NCBI GenBank assembly: GCA_012842395.1
Contig: DUSX01000002.1
Span: forward strand, 124,001 to 188,000
Origin: Bacillota bacterium
GTDB taxonomy: Bacteria > Bacillota > SHA-98 > UBA4971
DNA: 64,000 nucleotides
Direction of reading: 5' to 3'
The notes beneath the pieces are model-generated. The model searched no databases and was not told where the DNA came from. It was given only the letters and a program-made list of their open reading frames with translations. The translations under genes and the position numbers were made by a program. Shown piece by piece: positions 1-8,759 of this stretch; positions within the stretch are counted from its first letter, which is position 1; the number at the start of each line of letters is the position of its first letter.

Positions 1-1281
1 CCCGATGGGGTTGCGGACCTCGTGGGCGATGGCCGCCGCCATGCGGCCCAATTCTGCAAGGCGGTCCTGCCGCGTAGCCTTCGCCTGAAGGTCTTTCTGC
101 CAGGTGATGTCCTGCAGCGTGACAGCTATTCCGGCGAAACCGCCCCCCTGGTCTGTCATGACAGCGGTGTTGACTAGGAACGTGGCACGATGAGGCGACG
201 CCACCGAGATCTCGCGGCTGGGACAGGATCTCCTCGCGGCCATGGAGTCGGAAACGAGGTCCACGAGGGGCGGGAGGTTTCGAAGGGCTTGCTGGACAGG
301 ACAGGACACTGGTGGCACGCCGTCGTTGATGTCCAGCATCCTGCACGCCGCGGGGTTCACAGTGGTGACGATGCCGGACGCGTCCACGGTTATCACGCCT
401 GTGGGGATGGCGGCAAGGATGTTGTCAGTGTACTCTTTGAGTTCGCAAATGGTGGCGGTGTGCCGCTCGAGTTCGCGATAGGCTGTCTTCAGATTCGCCA
501 TGGACGTGCCGAGATTCTCCGCCATCACGTTAAACGCTGCAGCGAGATCTTCGATCTCGTCGCCCGTGTGAGCATCGATCCTAGTTGAAAGGTCGCCGGA
601 CGCTGCCCGCCTTGCAGCCGCCGTGAGGACGCTTAGCGGCCGCGTGATCTTGAGCGCCAGCCACAGGACGCCCAGCGATCCTACGATTATCGCAGCCACG
701 GTCAGAGCCACCGATTGCAGTGTCGCCTGACGGATGGCCGTTCGCATGGTGCCGAGGTCCATGCCAACTTCGACGGCACCGACCATGCTGCCGAAGAAGT
801 AGAGCGGAACCATCACCCGGAAGATCGTTTCGCCCGAGGCGAGATGCTGCAGTTCATCGGCAGGAGCGCGGGTCTCCACGACCTTTGCGAGAAGCGGGTC
901 CTCCGGCCTCACGTCGAACTGCGAGAAAACATCCATGGGCGGAGCCTGTTCCTCGGAGAGCAGGTCGGCCCTGGTGAGGAACCGGCCCTTTTGGCCGTAG
1001 ATCCGCAGGTACCTTACGCCCGCGGACGTCCTCGCCTCGTCCACGATGCGGGAGATGCCGGAGTCGGTCACCATGGCGTTTTCGATCGAGAGCGCGTACG
1101 ACTCTGCGAGCGTGACGCCATCTTTACGCATTTGATCAAGGATGCGCACGCTCTCGCTCCGGATTGCGATAGCGGTGGTCACCGCCATCACCGCAACCAG
1201 GAGCAACGTCACATACATGATCAGGCGACTCGCCAGGTGCCGCTTTTGGAGGATGAGGCTGCCTTTCGAGAGCCCCAGCAT
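1..1281 (-). CDS. Sensor histidine kinase, truncated by window edge (HAMP-PAS-HisKA)
   Basis: Membrane sensor kinase of a two-component system; 427 residues are present and the catalytic ATPase domain lies beyond base 1. Reading the minus strand from ATG 1281: transmembrane helix about 20-38, extracytoplasmic sensor region about 40-187, second helix about 188-210, HAMP linker about 211-262 (ITRPLSVL start), PAS-like domain about 285-400, then the dimerisation/phosphoacceptor box AAIAHEVRNPIG with His420 as the expected phosphorylation site. An AGGAG lies about 14 nt upstream of the start, which is rather far, so the start is moderately certain. The gene is divergent from the ABC-F gene. No partner response regulator is visible; it may lie outside the window. 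The ligand is unknown. Confidence 0.93.
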   Translation of the reverse strand, partial: MLGLSKGSLILQKRHLASRLIMYVTLLLVAVMAVTTAIAIRSESVRILDQMRKDGVTLAESYALSIENAMVTDSGISRIVDEARTSAGVRYLRIYGQKGRFLTRADLLSEEQAPPMDVFSQFDVRPEDPLLAKVVETRAPADELQHLASGETIFRVMVPLYFFGSMVGAVEVGMDLGTMRTAIRQATLQSVALTVAAIIVGSLGVLWLALKITRPLSVLTAAARRAASGDLSTRIDAHTGDEIEDLAAAFNVMAENLGTSMANLKTAYRELERHTATICELKEYTDNILAAIPTGVITVDASGIVTTVNPAACRMLDINDGVPPVSCPVQQALRNLPPLVDLVSDSMAARRSCPSREISVASPHRATFLVNTAVMTDQGGGFAGIAVTLQDITWQKDLQAKATRQDRLAELGRMAAAIAHEVRNPIG

Positions 1282-1633
1282 TGCCGCTGTAAACGCTCCT
1301 CTGCGTGGCGCTGTCGGAACAGGAGGGTACCGTTCCGCGCGATACCAATTCGATGTCGGAGGTGTGGTCCCTTCTCGGAAGTTATTTCTTACATTACCTG
1401 CTGTGTCGTACGCACTCCGCCTCGTCCCGCATCGAGAGGCGAGCACAAGCTCCGGAGGATGCCGCTTTTGCATTCGATGTGCGGTGGGGCGGGCTGCCGG
1501 GCTGCCAGGCTTGCGTCCTTGAGCGCTGTACCGTAGGATTGTGATGTGACGAGGACCGCCGCCGTATGCCCGGCACGGACCGGCGCGTGAACCGCGGCGT
1601 GCCGAGAGGGAGCGGGGGAGGAGCGGAAGGCCG
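1282..1633. other. Divergent intergenic region, sensor kinase / ABC-F
   Basis: 352 bases without a convincing gene. The ABC-F ribosome-binding site (GGGGAGGAG) is at about 1614-1622. The stretch near 1491-1515 (ggcgggctgccgggctgcc) resembles the TGCCGGGTTGCC core of the repeat family seen elsewhere in the window, but the match is too short to call an element. I see no strong sigma-A promoter for either gene. Confidence 0.4.
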
Positions 1634-3601
1634 TTGGTGGTTATCCAGGCAAAGGGAGTATCCAAATCGTACGGCGTAAACACGGTTATCGCGGAGGTGT
1701 CGTTCCGCATCAACGCCGGGGAGAAGATCGGGCTCGTTGGGCGGAACGGAGCGGGCAAGACCACCCTTCTTCGGTTGCTCGCAGGCCTCGAGCCGCCCGA
1801 TTCCGGCGAGATCATCATTTCGGAAGGCGTCCGGATGGGCGTGGTTGAGCAGGATCCGGTGTTCGATTCAAACGCGCCGCTCATCGAATGGGTATATACG
1901 GGCCTTCAGGAACTGCTCGACTTGGAGAGGGCAATAGCCGTGCTGTCGCGAGAGATGAGCGTGCCCGAGGTAGCCGATTCCCCCGCCAGGCTAAAGAAGG
2001 TCATGCGGGATTTCGCCGCTTTGACCGAGGAGTTCGAAAGACGGGATGGGTACTCGGTAGACAGCAGGGTTGCCGGCGTGTTGGCCGGCCTTGGCTTCTC
2101 CCCCGAGGACCGCGCGCGTCCTGTCGGGAGCTTCAGCGGAGGCGAAAGGACGAGGGCCGCGCTTGCCAGGGCCCTGCTTGCGCGACCTGAGGTGTTGTTG
2201 CTGGATGAGCCCACGAACCATTTGGACATCCCTGCAAGGGTCTGGCTGGAGGATTTCCTCGCGGACTATGACGGAACGGTGATCGTGATCTCCCATGACA
2301 GGCAGTTCCTTGATTGCGTCGCCTCGAGAATTCTGGAAATCGAGGACCACAAGCTGGTCGAGTTCGCGGGAAACTACTCGCGCTACGTGGAGGAGAAACG
2401 GAGGCGGCTCGCGCAGCAGGAGACAGCCTACGAGCTCCAGCAGAGAGAGATCGCGAGGCTGGAGGATGTGCTCAGGCGATACACCGCGCTTTCTGCGAGG
2501 AACAACAAGTTCGCGAGGCGGGCCGAGGATATCCGCAAGAAACTCGCCCGGGTGGAGCGTATTGAGAAACCGAACCTGAATCGAAAGAGCATGGGCTTTC
2601 TCCTGCCAACCGCGGGGCATAGCGGCGACAAGGTGCTGCAGGCAAAGGACCTCTCGATGAGATTCGGCGACAAAGTCCTCTTTCAAAACGCCAACATGGT
2701 GGTGAGACGTGGAGAGCACGTGGGGATCGTGGGCCGGAACGGAGCCGGGAAATCCACGCTATTGCATATCATCACCGGCCGCAAGGAACCCTCGGAAGGG
2801 TCCGTGCGCCTGGGGGCAGGCGTCGTGGTCGGGTACTATGACCAACAGCACGCGGATCTAGCGCCTGACAGAACCGTTCTCGAAGAGATCCTTGGATCGA
2901 CCGGCATGAACCCGCAGGAGGCGCGAAACCTGCTCGGACGCTTTCTCTTCAGGGGGGACGACGTGTTCAAGCGCATTCGTGACCTGTCGGGGGGTGAGCG
3001 AAGCAGGGTCGAACTGGCGAGGATAATGGCGTCAGGATGTAACCTGCTTGTCATGGACGAGCCCACCAACCATTTGGATATCGAGTCCATAGAGGTGCTC
3101 GAGGACGCGCTGTCGGCATACGAGGGGACCCTTCTAGTCGTGTCCCACGACAGGTACTTCCTCGAGCGGGTCGCTGACAGGATCATCGAGGTCGAGAACG
3201 GGCGGATCGTGGACTACCCCGGGGGCTACGCGTATTATGTGGAGAAGAAGCTCGCCGGCGAGGCGGGCGGCAAGGGCGCGTCCGCGCCTGCCAGCGAGGA
3301 AGGGGGCACACGGGCTATTCCCTCGGGGCGGCGGCCGGGCAAGGCCCCGCGGCCGGCGAGGGCTGGGGCTGGTGAGGGGCCCGGCCGCGAGGAGGGTGGC
3401 TACCCGGACACGGACGTTCTGGAGAAGGAGATCATTGAGCTCGAGGCCGTCATCAAGCAGCTCAATGCCGAGCTTGCAGACCTCGAGATCTACCTCTACC
3501 CTGATCGCATGGCTGAGAAGGCGAGATGCCTCGCGGAGGCCGAGAGGCGGCTCGACGAGTGCTACAGGAGATGGGAGGCCTTGACGGGGGAGACAGTGTA
3601 G
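1634..3601 (+). CDS. ABC-F family ATPase (ribosome-associated)
   Basis: Cytoplasmic twin-ATPase protein of the ABC-F family, which act on the ribosome (translation-factor or antibiotic-protection roles) rather than in transport. 655 residues. First cassette: Walker A GRNGAGKTTLLRLLAG near residue 37, signature SGGERTRAALARALL, Walker B VLLLDEPTNHLDI. A charged linker (about 240-310) corresponds to the interdomain arm. Second cassette: GRNGAGKSTLLHIITG, LSGGERSRVELARIMAS, LLVMDEPTNHLDIES. The C-terminal 100 residues are a Gly/Pro/Arg-rich linker followed by a coiled coil, as in the Uup/YdiF-like subgroup. There are no membrane segments. The TTG start at 1634 is preceded by GGGGAGGAG. The exact subfamily (Uup, YdiF, YfmR) cannot be fixed by eye. 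Confidence 0.92.
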   Translation: MVVIQAKGVSKSYGVNTVIAEVSFRINAGEKIGLVGRNGAGKTTLLRLLAGLEPPDSGEIIISEGVRMGVVEQDPVFDSNAPLIEWVYTGLQELLDLERAIAVLSREMSVPEVADSPARLKKVMRDFAALTEEFERRDGYSVDSRVAGVLAGLGFSPEDRARPVGSFSGGERTRAALARALLARPEVLLLDEPTNHLDIPARVWLEDFLADYDGTVIVISHDRQFLDCVASRILEIEDHKLVEFAGNYSRYVEEKRRRLAQQETAYELQQREIARLEDVLRRYTALSARNNKFARRAEDIRKKLARVERIEKPNLNRKSMGFLLPTAGHSGDKVLQAKDLSMRFGDKVLFQNANMVVRRGEHVGIVGRNGAGKSTLLHIITGRKEPSEGSVRLGAGVVVGYYDQQHADLAPDRTVLEEILGSTGMNPQEARNLLGRFLFRGDDVFKRIRDLSGGERSRVELARIMASGCNLLVMDEPTNHLDIESIEVLEDALSAYEGTLLVVSHDRYFLERVADRIIEVENGRIVDYPGGYAYYVEKKLAGEAGGKGASAPASEEGGTRAIPSGRRPGKAPRPARAGAGEGPGREEGGYPDTDVLEKEIIELEAVIKQLNAELADLEIYLYPDRMAEKARCLAEAERRLDECYRRWEALTGETV

Positions 3602-3634
3602 GCGTCGGCCTGGCACGGTTTGGCGCCGAATGGT

Positions 3635-3662
3635 GGGGCGGGGTGAGGCTCACCGCCCCTTT
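3635..3662 (+). terminator. Probable terminator after ABC-F gene
   Basis: GGGGCGG at 3635-3641 pairs with CCGCCCC at 3653-3659, followed by a short TTT. It lies 34 bases after the ABC-F stop and close to the end of the convergent operon. The short T-run makes intrinsic termination only moderately likely. Confidence 0.5.
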
Positions 3663-3691
3663 CAGATCTCACCCTGTCAGATCTCACCCTG
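3662..3691. repeat. 15-bp tandem duplication at operon 3' end
   Basis: TCAGATCTCACCCTG occurs twice head to tail (3662-3676 and 3677-3691). The proximal copy encodes the last codons and stop of the minus-strand gene; the second copy lies just beyond the stop. This looks like a small replication-slippage duplication. Confidence 0.8.
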
Positions 3692-6600
3692 TCCCGCTCC
3701 GCGCCATCCGGATACCAGGACGAGTCGCACGTAAGGCCCCGGACGCGGCCAGGAGTCCTCCACCGAGAACGGACGACGCGGTGTTCCCGTGCCGCCGAAT
3801 GCCGCTCGGTAGCCGAGAACGAGCTTTGCACCGGGCATAAGGTCGTAAGTCGCCCTGGTGTCTGCCTGCATAAGGTGCGCCCCTTCCGGGCTCAGGTGCG
3901 TCCACGACCCTCCCGCCCCCAGGGATAGCCTCGGGGCCACCTGCCGCTCGGCCCAGATGGATATGGAGTTGGTTCGCACCCGGGCCGACACTGGGGGGCA
4001 GGAATCCTCCACCTCTTTCATGGAGAGGAGCGCAGAGGCGGTCGTGTCGCTCCCGAGCGCGACCGAGATCGTAAGCGCTGCGGCGACCTTTTTGGTTTCG
4101 CCCAGCTCGATGGACCGCGTTCTCTCGCCGTCCAGCCTGAACGCGGCCATCGACTTGAAGCGGTTCGGAAGGACCATATGGGCGCGCAACGAGAGGGATT
4201 CGCGACAGGGTTCAGCCGAGGCCCGGATGCTGGCCTGCCACGACCAGTCCGCTGGCGTGCTCCCATCGAGGAGGAGCGACCCCTGGACCGCGCCGCTCGC
4301 AGGCTCGTAACTGGCTGCGAGCGTGAGGGGAGTCTTCCCAACGGGCGACCACCACAATCCGAGCACCGTCTTCCCGGGGTTTCCGTATCGACTGCACTGG
4401 CCTGCCTGTCCAAAGCTCAGGCAGTGGGACAGAGAGAGGGTGAGCCCTCCATTGAGCCGCAGGGAGCACGCGATCTCTGCGGCAGGCCGTGGCAGGCTCG
4501 TGATGGCAAACCGGGCCGCAGACCCCGCCGGGCCGGTGTAGGCAACGCTTAGGGAAGGCGTGATCGCCACAAGCCCGCTTCCTCCAGTTATGTCCGCGCC
4601 CGTCGTAAGCGTCAAGGAGTCCGAGAGTCGAGTGTCCCAGGCACCCGAGATCCGGGGAACGCCATGCTTTGTGTCGTACTCCGCCGCGAGCCTGACCCCC
4701 GACATCGGCGCGACTTCCATTCCAACGCTGAGCCCGGGGTTACTGCCATCGCCCTCAGAATCCGCTGACAGCGCCGCGATCAGCCTTGCACTATGGCCAA
4801 GCGGCACCGCGAGGCTGGCCTGGGCGAAGGCTGCTCCCTCCGAATCCCACGCGCCAAGGCGACCGTTCAGTGTTTCATGCGCGACGCGTGCCACGTGCCC
4901 ATCGGCGTTCAGGTTCAGCTCAAGCCCGGCCTGTGTCCGCGCCCCGACCGAGCCGTTCGCTTCCCACGAGCTGTATCCCCTCCCCGCCTCGAGCCTGAGG
5001 CCCGCGGATCCAAAGGCTGCGAGGGCCGGGCCGGGCGGCTGGGCGAGTCCTCCCTCTTGGGTGTGATGCGAGGTCGCCTGCTGGAGCGGAATGTCCAGCC
5101 ATGCCGTTTCGCCCGCGGCCACGCTAACAAGCGTCAGTGTAGACCTTGGCTTCCAGCCAACCGGCAAGGTTTCTTCAGCTATCTGCACCACATGGTCGCC
5201 CGGGCTCAAACCGTTCGCAACGAACCGCCCACCAGAGTCCGACCTGCCGGCCTCCAGGCCGTCTATGCTCACGAGCACCCCCTGCGCGGGCAGCTCGCCT
5301 TCGTTCATCTTGCCGTCGCCGTCGACGTCCGTGAACACCGTCCCAACGACGACTCCGCTGTTGAGGCCCAACTCGCCTTTTGTGGCGATCGCCGCGTCCG
5401 CCTCCTGCGATCGCACGATGAGCTTTCCATACGCGGCGGAGGCGCTCGCGCGGATCTCGCAACGTTCCCCTGGGCGAGCGCCTGGGCCCAAGACAGCCTT
5501 CAACGATAGTCGGACCGAGGAGCCTCGGTCGAGGGTGCCGATATCCCACAAGACTCGCGTGTCAGTCAAGACCGTGCTTACGGGACGGGTCCCACCGCTT
5601 TCGAAACCTCCGGTGCCGGTCAGCGGGTGAAGCCATCGAGGGAGGTCGAGGACGATCTGTGCTTTCTCGAGATCGAACCCGCTTACGTTCCGCAGCGAGG
5701 CACCGATGGTTACGATATCGCCAATGGCCGCGGAGGCTGGCTGGGCCCACGACGAAAGCTCGAGGAACCGCGCCGGCTCGAGAACCATAGCGCTGTTATC
5801 TTGCGTCCCTACCTCTCGCGTGCTTCGTTGGACGTTGATGAACCCTCCCGCCACCGTGTACATCGAGCTACTGATCGAGTAAGAGTATATGCCACTGGGG
5901 ACCAGGCTGCCTGTCGTGTCGCGTCCGTCCCATACCTCCGTATACCACCCATCGGGTGGTTTTGGGAAGGACCTGGCATAAACCACGCGACCCAGGGAAT
6001 TGACGATTTGCACGAGGACGTACGGGTACCCGAGTTGGGAGTAATGGTACTTTATTGAGACGGCTTTATGGACTGCGGGATCGAAAGGGTTAGGGTCCAC
6101 GTAGGAGGCCGAGAGAGTGCCGAAGCTTGTGGTGTACACAAGGTCGGCTCTGTACTCCGCTCCGTTCGAGGGCACCTGCGCCTCGTAGCCGACTCCGAGC
6201 CTGTAATCCATGGCCACGATGCCGCCCGTTACCGGACCGTCGGATACGAGCGTTACAGGCGACGTAGAACAACGTTGGAACGGCGCCGGCTGCCCGTTCA
6301 GTCGACCGGCGATCTCGAGGTTCCCTATGGAGAAGGTCGGTCCGCCTTCACCCGCCGAGAAGTCTCCGGTCGCGTTTACCGTCAGGTTCCATGGCCCGAA
6401 CCTCTGGGTCTTCACGGCGATGTAGACTGCTTCCGTGAGCGTGCGGGGCGGGGACGACGGGGCCAGTTGCCCGAAGTCCACGCCGCCGCTCCCCTCGACA
6501 GCTATCTCAACTGAAGGCTCGAGGGCCCCTCCGAACGCCCGAGACGGGCTCAGCGTTGATGGGAGCCACACCGTCGAGCACAGCAGGCAGACTGCCGCGA

Positions 6601-6847
6601 GTAATTGCCGCTTCCGGGCAGCGCACGCGCTGTGCCGGGTTGCCCGTGTTGTGCCGGGCACGGTTGCCCGCGTTGCACTCGAGGACGGTACCCCAGGCAG
6701 CGGGGGGCCTTGACCGAACCCGGTCCGCGTGGTAAGTGGCCGGGTCCTGACACCTCTCGTGCGACCACCGGCAACCCAAGATCTCGGAAAGCGAGAGAAA
6801 TCCAGTGCCCTCACACCTAGCACCGCCCGCCTGAAAGCCCTTCCCAT
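3677..6847 (-). CDS. Large secreted multidomain protein with predicted C-terminal beta-barrel
   Basis: 1056 residues from ATG 6847, chosen because AGAGGTGAT lies about 9 nt upstream and the preceding gene stops at 6856. About 78 Arg/Ser-rich residues precede a hydrophobic export segment (about 80-100), an unusually long N-terminus. Then: a beta-domain (about 108-230) resembling the 186-residue protein two genes upstream; a FlgD-like Ig domain (about 240-320, with WDGRDTTGSLVPSGIYSY); a DUF11-like domain (about 345-450); an SdrD-B-like domain with the calcium-loop pattern DVDGDGKMNEGE (about 480-545); and about 480 residues of alternating strands (for example LTLTTGADITG, KLVLGYRAAFG) that look like an outer-membrane beta-barrel. 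Last gene of a three-gene operon. Function unknown; export channel or anchored surface protein are possible. Confidence 0.75.
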   Translation of the reverse strand: MGRAFRRAVLGVRALDFSRFPRSWVAGGRTRGVRTRPLTTRTGFGQGPPLPGVPSSSATRATVPGTTRATRHSACAARKRQLLAAVCLLCSTVWLPSTLSPSRAFGGALEPSVEIAVEGSGGVDFGQLAPSSPPRTLTEAVYIAVKTQRFGPWNLTVNATGDFSAGEGGPTFSIGNLEIAGRLNGQPAPFQRCSTSPVTLVSDGPVTGGIVAMDYRLGVGYEAQVPSNGAEYRADLVYTTSFGTLSASYVDPNPFDPAVHKAVSIKYHYSQLGYPYVLVQIVNSLGRVVYARSFPKPPDGWYTEVWDGRDTTGSLVPSGIYSYSISSSMYTVAGGFINVQRSTREVGTQDNSAMVLEPARFLELSSWAQPASAAIGDIVTIGASLRNVSGFDLEKAQIVLDLPRWLHPLTGTGGFESGGTRPVSTVLTDTRVLWDIGTLDRGSSVRLSLKAVLGPGARPGERCEIRASASAAYGKLIVRSQEADAAIATKGELGLNSGVVVGTVFTDVDGDGKMNEGELPAQGVLVSIDGLEAGRSDSGGRFVANGLSPGDHVVQIAEETLPVGWKPRSTLTLVSVAAGETAWLDIPLQQATSHHTQEGGLAQPPGPALAAFGSAGLRLEAGRGYSSWEANGSVGARTQAGLELNLNADGHVARVAHETLNGRLGAWDSEGAAFAQASLAVPLGHSARLIAALSADSEGDGSNPGLSVGMEVAPMSGVRLAAEYDTKHGVPRISGAWDTRLSDSLTLTTGADITGGSGLVAITPSLSVAYTGPAGSAARFAITSLPRPAAEIACSLRLNGGLTLSLSHCLSFGQAGQCSRYGNPGKTVLGLWWSPVGKTPLTLAASYEPASGAVQGSLLLDGSTPADWSWQASIRASAEPCRESLSLRAHMVLPNRFKSMAAFRLDGERTRSIELGETKKVAAALTISVALGSDTTASALLSMKEVEDSCPPVSARVRTNSISIWAERQVAPRLSLGAGGSWTHLSPEGAHLMQADTRATYDLMPGAKLVLGYRAAFGGTGTPRRPFSVEDSWPRPGPYVRLVLVSGWRGAGQGEI

Positions 6848-6855
6848 GCGACGTA

Positions 6856-8130
6856 TCACCTCTCGCCCCTGAGGCTGATGCTGCCGCCCGCAACGAAGGG
6901 CGCGGCGCCCACCACGAAGGGCGCCGATAGAGAAGTGCTCTCGCCGTGCCATTGCAGAGTAACCCTCACCGTGTAATAGCCAGGTAAGAGCGTGTCGGGC
7001 CAGGTGAGCCGGATCACAGTGAGACCTCCTGGGGCCGCTTTCCCGTCATGCTGGATGGCCATCACCCCGACTCGCCTCATCTGGTAATCGCGGATCTCGA
7101 TGTACCCGAGGGCTTCCATGGGCGAGCCGTCGAGGTTTTCCAGAACCACCTCGAGTGGAAGCCCGCGCCCTTCGCTGATGGCCGGCACGGTGAGCCGGGC
7201 TATTCTCGGGGCCTTCCCCGGTTCCGTCGCATCGGATACCGCGAGTTTCGGTTGCAGATCAATTGTGGTGCGCGCAACCCTCGCGCTCCCATCCGCCCTA
7301 AACGCTATCAGTGCGGAACCCGCTGGTCGCCCAGAGGCGGCAAGCCGGACCTCGGCGACGTACGTGCCACTCCTGACACGCGTGGCGTCGACCAGGCCGG
7401 ACAGGGCACGGGCGCACCCGGGAAGGCATATTGCCGAGGAGAGCGCGCCCTGCGCAGTCAACTTGCCCTCGGGGTCTCTTATGAGAATGCTCCCCGAGAT
7501 ATTGGCGTGGACCTTGCCGGAGTTTTGGCACGTCGCGGTGACAGTCAAGCTCCTTCCGTCGCCCGCTCCAGCTACCGTCAATGATGTGATGGCGAGCCCT
7601 GGCCCCACGCTCACCGACGCGTCGTGGGGTGTCGACGTGAGAAGCATGAGCACGGCCACCTGTGATGTTGTTCCGATATCGCTCGCCGCCGATTCTCCGG
7701 GGACGCTGGCCTGAAACAGAAGAACCGGGTACGCGCCTCCGAAGAACCCGTTCTTGACCCGGACCCTTACGTAAACAGGCATCGACTCCCCAGGCGCGAG
7801 CACGAACTCGGCGGGCTGGAGCACGACCTCCACGGGCTCAGTCGCCGGGTCCTCGATCGCTCGGCACGTCGGCACGCCCGCTAGATCGTGCCCGCCCATG
7901 CCGTAGGACGCTCTCACGTGTACCGGGGATGTCCCCCGGTTCGTCACGAGCACGGGCCCGAGCGTGTCGCCGTTCTTCACAGTTGCCGTGATGCTGGCCG
8001 GGCTGACGCGGATCGCAAGCCCCGCTCCGGCGTCGATGCCGCATGGGAGACGGCACGTCGCGAACACGCAGAGGAGAAAGCTCAGAACCGACGCACGAAA
8101 CATTAGGACGCTCACACGCGGTTTACGCAC
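6856..8130 (-). CDS. Secreted Ig-like protein, DUF916/chaperone-like
   Basis: 424 residues from GTG 8130, selected because AGGTGAT lies about 6 nt upstream; longer in-frame versions lack a signal peptide. An N-terminal signal segment (about 10-34) is followed by an Ig-like domain (about 38-150) with IRVSPASITATVKNG and PAEFVLAPGESMPVYVRV. This style of domain is seen in fimbrial chaperones and DUF916 cell-surface proteins. Two more beta-domains follow (about 160-260 and 280-420, CARDB-like). It stops 8 nt before the next gene, so the two are almost certainly co-transcribed. Context suggests a partner of the flanking secreted proteins, perhaps a chaperone or structural subunit. This assignment is inference. 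Confidence 0.7.
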   Translation of the reverse strand: MRKPRVSVLMFRASVLSFLLCVFATCRLPCGIDAGAGLAIRVSPASITATVKNGDTLGPVLVTNRGTSPVHVRASYGMGGHDLAGVPTCRAIEDPATEPVEVVLQPAEFVLAPGESMPVYVRVRVKNGFFGGAYPVLLFQASVPGESAASDIGTTSQVAVLMLLTSTPHDASVSVGPGLAITSLTVAGAGDGRSLTVTATCQNSGKVHANISGSILIRDPEGKLTAQGALSSAICLPGCARALSGLVDATRVRSGTYVAEVRLAASGRPAGSALIAFRADGSARVARTTIDLQPKLAVSDATEPGKAPRIARLTVPAISEGRGLPLEVVLENLDGSPMEALGYIEIRDYQMRRVGVMAIQHDGKAAPGGLTVIRLTWPDTLLPGYYTVRVTLQWHGESTSLSAPFVVGAAPFVAGGSISLRGER

Positions 8131-8198
8131 GACTATCACCTCGTTGCACCACCTTGCCGGTCGTCTGTGACTCAGGCACGCCGCCTGCTCGCGCAGGC

Positions 8199-8759
8199 TC
8201 AATAGACCTGAGTGGCCACGTAGGTAACCTCGATCCTGTATGCGTGGGCCGGGTCCGGCAGCGTTTCGTCGTCGTAGCTCGCAGCTTGCCGGAATACGAC
8301 GGAGATAGTGGCGCCCGCGGAGCCAGTAGGCGGCATCCCCGCCGCCACAACCGCCTCGTTTCCCGAGATCGGGGCGAAATCGGCTGCGTCCTGGCGTTTC
8401 CACTCGAGCGGCTCCGACATCGTCTTAGGGGTTGGCGCGGCGTAAGCCGTGCCAGTCCACTGTCTCATGCGGCCGTCCTGGGCATCTGAACGGACTTTGA
8501 GGGCCCACGGCGCGTTCGATCGAACGGTCACGGTCTGCGGGGCGGACAGCGCTGCGGGAGCACCGACATTGAGGTTGCCCAGGCTCACGGCGCCCGGGAA
8601 CGATGCCTCGAGCGCGGCCACGACCCTGCACGTGACGGGGACCGTTGCCTGATTCGACGTGCTGGCGTCCGTCGGGCTGTCAAGCCCGGCAAGGCCCATC
8701 GCTGCGGCCGCCAGCGACGCCAGGGCAGCACTGGACACTCGTTGAAGACGGGGTTTCAT
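8199..8759 (-). CDS. Small secreted beta-domain protein, pilin-like candidate
   Basis: 186 residues from ATG 8759. The signal peptide (about 5-33) has an Ala-rich hydrophobic core. The mature part is a single beta-rich domain: TCRVVAALEASFPG, then LGNLNVG, then VRSNAPWALKV, ending YRIEVTYVATQVY. The same order of motifs recurs in the N-terminal domain of the 1056-residue protein downstream (FGQLAP, FGPWNLTV, YRADLVYTTS), so the two are probably paralogous. Small secreted single-domain proteins encoded first in such operons are often the major subunit of a surface fibre (compare spore-coat-U-domain pilins), but I cannot confirm the family. A 69-base gap separates it from the next gene. Confidence 0.7.
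   Translation of the reverse strand: MKPRLQRVSSAALASLAAAAMGLAGLDSPTDASTSNQATVPVTCRVVAALEASFPGAVSLGNLNVGAPAALSAPQTVTVRSNAPWALKVRSDAQDGRMRQWTGTAYAAPTPKTMSEPLEWKRQDAADFAPISGNEAVVAAGMPPTGSAGATISVVFRQAASYDDETLPDPAHAYRIEVTYVATQVY

Noticed and set aside
190-1576. Several plus-strand frames over the first 1.5 kb
   Set aside because: The minus strand encodes a clear sensor kinase with TM, HAMP, PAS and H-box; the plus frames are composition artefacts.
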